Origin: Collinsella sp.
GTDB lineage: Bacteria; Actinomycetota; Coriobacteriia; Coriobacteriales; Coriobacteriaceae
Assembly (NCBI GenBank): GCA_022728415.1
Contig: JAIJJM010000012.1
Location: 1 to 17,140 of the forward strand
Direction: 5' to 3'
Length of the DNA: 17,140 bases
Under the pieces are notes generated by a model. The model made no database searches, was not told where the DNA came from, and was given only the letters and a program-made list of their open reading frames with translations. Below are positions 15,473 through 17,140 of this stretch, piece after piece (position 1 is the stretch's first letter; every line of letters starts with the position of its first letter). Both the position numbers and the translations under genes were made by a program.

Positions 15473-16048
15473 TGATCTGCGCCCCAAATCTTGGACATCC
15501 TATGAAAAATGTTTAAGTCGATATTGAACCGGACTCATGCCATCGAGTTTCTCTTTAATGCGATGGTGATTGTAGTATTCAATGTAATCAATTATATCTT
15601 GCTTTAGATGATGTAACTTATTGTATTTATTTAGGTAGTAACATTCTTATTTTAAAGTACTAAAAAAGCTTTCCATTGCTGCATTATCTAAGCAGTTACC
15701 ACGTCGGGACATGCTTTGTGTTATGCCATTATCACTCAACCAACGTTGCCAACGAGACATCTGATATTGCCACCCCTGATCACTATGCAACAAGGGCTTA
15801 TCGTCTTTATTGAGTTGTTCTACCGCATCTAATAGCATGCTCTTTACCATTGATGCTAATGGGCGCTCAGTAAGGTTATATGAGACTATTTCTCCATTAT
15901 ACAGGTCCATGATTGGTGATAAATAGAGCTTCCTGCCATCGACCTTAAACTCTGTGACATCTGTTACCCACTTTTGATTTGGGCGGTTAGCATAAAATTG
16001 TCTCTTCAGTAAATTATTACAAGTTCGCCCCTGTTCTCCACGATAGGT
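15473..16048 (-). mobile_element. IS3-family (IS150-like) element, right end, cut by an IS110-family insertion
   Basis: The outer end begins TGATCTGCGCCCCAAATCTT at 15473. Its reverse complement resembles IS150-type right ends, which carry TCC-AA-TTTGGGG-GCAG and end in CA. From there the orfB gene reads leftward on the minus strand. Homology is continuous up to about 16048, where the sequence changes to the IS110-family transposase gene. The 5' half of the element, including orfA and the left end, is not in the window. Confidence 0.75.
15500..16048 (-). pseudogene. IS3-family OrfB transposase, C-terminal part with a nonsense codon
   Basis: Reading from 16048 to 15500, the frame gives TYRGEQGRTCNNLL, NQKWVTDVTEF (first catalytic Asp region), LSPIMDLYNGEIVSY, LLHSDQGWQY (second Asp), and GNCLDNAAMESFFSTLK (catalytic Glu). 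It then continues through IIDYIEYYNHHR to KHFS and a TAG stop at 15502-15500. This is the integrase core (rve) of IS3-family transposases. One in-frame TAA at 15649-15647 replaces what is normally a Ser codon after STLK, leaving the last 48 codons untranslated. The N-terminal half is removed by the IS110-family insertion at 16048/16049. Apart from these two lesions the reading frame is clean, so decay is recent. There is no native start: the first ATG (15910) lies inside the domain. Confidence 0.85.
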
Positions 16049-17140
16049 TTAATTTTGCTTCTGCTGACTGAATGATGATTGGGCAGCAAGTGCAATATCC
16101 CACATAAATCCAGTCAACTCACGAGCCACCGCCGTAATGGCTACTTGTGATTTTTTCCCTTTTGCTGTCAGACTTCGGTAACGAGAACACAATCGTTGTT
16201 GAGCTTTCCATGCAATATCTTTGGAATATTGTGTTACAGAATCCGGTCGGTAATATATAAGCCATGCACCAACTTTTGCAGGTGTACGATAAGACCAGGC
16301 GGCTTCGTAAAGCAGACGTCTCAGTTCGCTGTTTCCAACTTTTGTTATTCCCCTAGGACGAATGCTGTTTCCACTGGAATATTCCCCTGGAACCAGTCCC
16401 AGAAAAGCCATGAGTTGTTTGGGACTGGAAAATCGTGAAAAATCACCCAGTTCAGCAACCAGGGTTATTGCGGTTAGCTGACCAACACCTTTAAGGGCCT
16501 GTAACTGGCAGACCAGATTGCACAGAGACCACTCAGGTAACAGGCGGGATATTTCCTGGTCGAGTTGAAGTATGCGATCTTCAATCTGCTCCAGACTCTG
16601 ACAATAGTGTTGAAAAGCAATCTGTTGAGATGGCTGACTAAATGATTGATTGGCTAACCAGGTTCGATGTTTGCCGGTCCAGTGCTTTCCTGCATAACGT
16701 TTGTCTGTTCGCAATAGCATGCTCAGAATTCGCTGTCGGGCAACTCTGCTGTCTCGTTTAGCTGCTGCACGGGCTCTGATTAGATCCCGCATAGCTTCAT
16801 GAGTCAGGTCAGGGATCCAGACAGGGGTAAGTTCACCAGCCCGCAGTAACCTGGCAAGAGAAATTGCGTCCCGATGATCATTTTTGATTCTGTCTGTCGG
16901 TGATTTTGGTATCCGGGAAGGGGCAATAACCTGGCATTTTATATTCATCGCTGTGAGTTGATGATATAGCCCAAAACCACAGGGGCCAGCCTCATAGCAG
17001 GAAAGAATGTTTCCGTAAAGTCCCTGCAATTTCTGAAATAATCGACGTACAGCCTGGGCTTCGTTGTTAATCGTACCATAATAACGAACTTCGCCAAGCC
17101 GTTCAGGTGCAGCAATAGCAACCGCCAACGTTTCTTTATG
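16049..17140 (-). CDS. IS110-family transposase (DEDD), 5' end beyond the window
   Basis: The open frame runs from the window edge (HKETLAVAIAAPE..., expected to follow an IG(I/V)DV start) to a TAA at 16051-16049, 363 codons visible. An RuvC-like DEDD domain is seen. Counting from the L at 17128 as residue 1, Glu46 is in CYEAGPCG and Asp84 and Asp87 are in KNDHRDA; the first Asp is probably just outside. A coiled-coil-like middle (about 165-195) precedes the C-terminal Tnp domain, with an LKGVGQLTA helix-hairpin motif and GNSIRPRGITKVGN, in which Ser255 fits the catalytic serine of the family. These enzymes recombine through a bridge RNA encoded in the element's non-coding end. The stop codon sits at the junction with the disrupted IS3 gene, so essentially no 3' non-coding region exists. 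The in-window TTG at 17128 is not the real start. Confidence 0.9.
   Translation of the reverse strand, partial: HKETLAVAIAAPERLGEVRYYGTINNEAQAVRRLFQKLQGLYGNILSCYEAGPCGFGLYHQLTAMNIKCQVIAPSRIPKSPTDRIKNDHRDAISLARLLRAGELTPVWIPDLTHEAMRDLIRARAAAKRDSRVARQRILSMLLRTDKRYAGKHWTGKHRTWLANQSFSQPSQQIAFQHYCQSLEQIEDRILQLDQEISRLLPEWSLCNLVCQLQALKGVGQLTAITLVAELGDFSRFSSPKQLMAFLGLVPGEYSSGNSIRPRGITKVGNSELRRLLYEAAWSYRTPAKVGAWLIYYRPDSVTQYSKDIAWKAQQRLCSRYRSLTAKGKKSQVAITAVARELTGFMWDIALAAQSSFSQQKQN

Overview
The window looks like part of a pathogenicity island from extraintestinal or uropathogenic Escherichia coli, or from Shigella. The basis is a complete aerobactin siderophore locus (iucABCD-iutA, with divergent shiF) next to sat, which encodes the secreted autotransporter toxin. 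Insertion-sequence debris flanks and separates these blocks. All of these genes are well-known families. I found no clearly new system. The less described material is the regulatory DNA, the small gene behind sat, and the wrecked genes between the blocks.

Layout. Positions 1-99 are the 5' end of an IS629-like element running leftwards out of the window. It abuts a fragment of an IS4/Tn5-type transposase (about 101-348). shiF (428-1621, minus) encodes a 12-helix-type MFS transporter. A Fur-box promoter region (about 1694-1733) lies between shiF and iucA. Then iucA, iucB, iucC, iucD and iutA run rightwards (1757-9706) with junctions of +0, -1, -4 and +2 bases, so they form one iron-regulated operon. 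IucD hydroxylates lysine, IucB acetylates it, IucA and IucC join two such units to citrate, and IutA takes ferric aerobactin back in through the outer membrane. ShiF is the likely partner transporter.

Between iutA and sat (9707-10642) are a perfect 16-bp hairpin, a frameshifted unrecognised gene remnant on the minus strand, a decayed IS3-family orfB remnant, and an A/T-rich sat leader with ordered short repeats. sat (10643-14530) encodes a 1295-residue SPATE serine protease with S256 in GDSGS and an NN cleavage site at 1018/1019. A terminator-like hairpin and a 193-codon gene for a single-pass membrane protein of unknown function follow closely.

The right end (15473-17140) is a nested insertion. 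The 3' part of an IS3-family (IS150-like) element carries a nonsense codon in orfB and is cut at about 16048/16049. There an IS110-family transposase gene begins, running leftwards and leaving the window at its 5' end.
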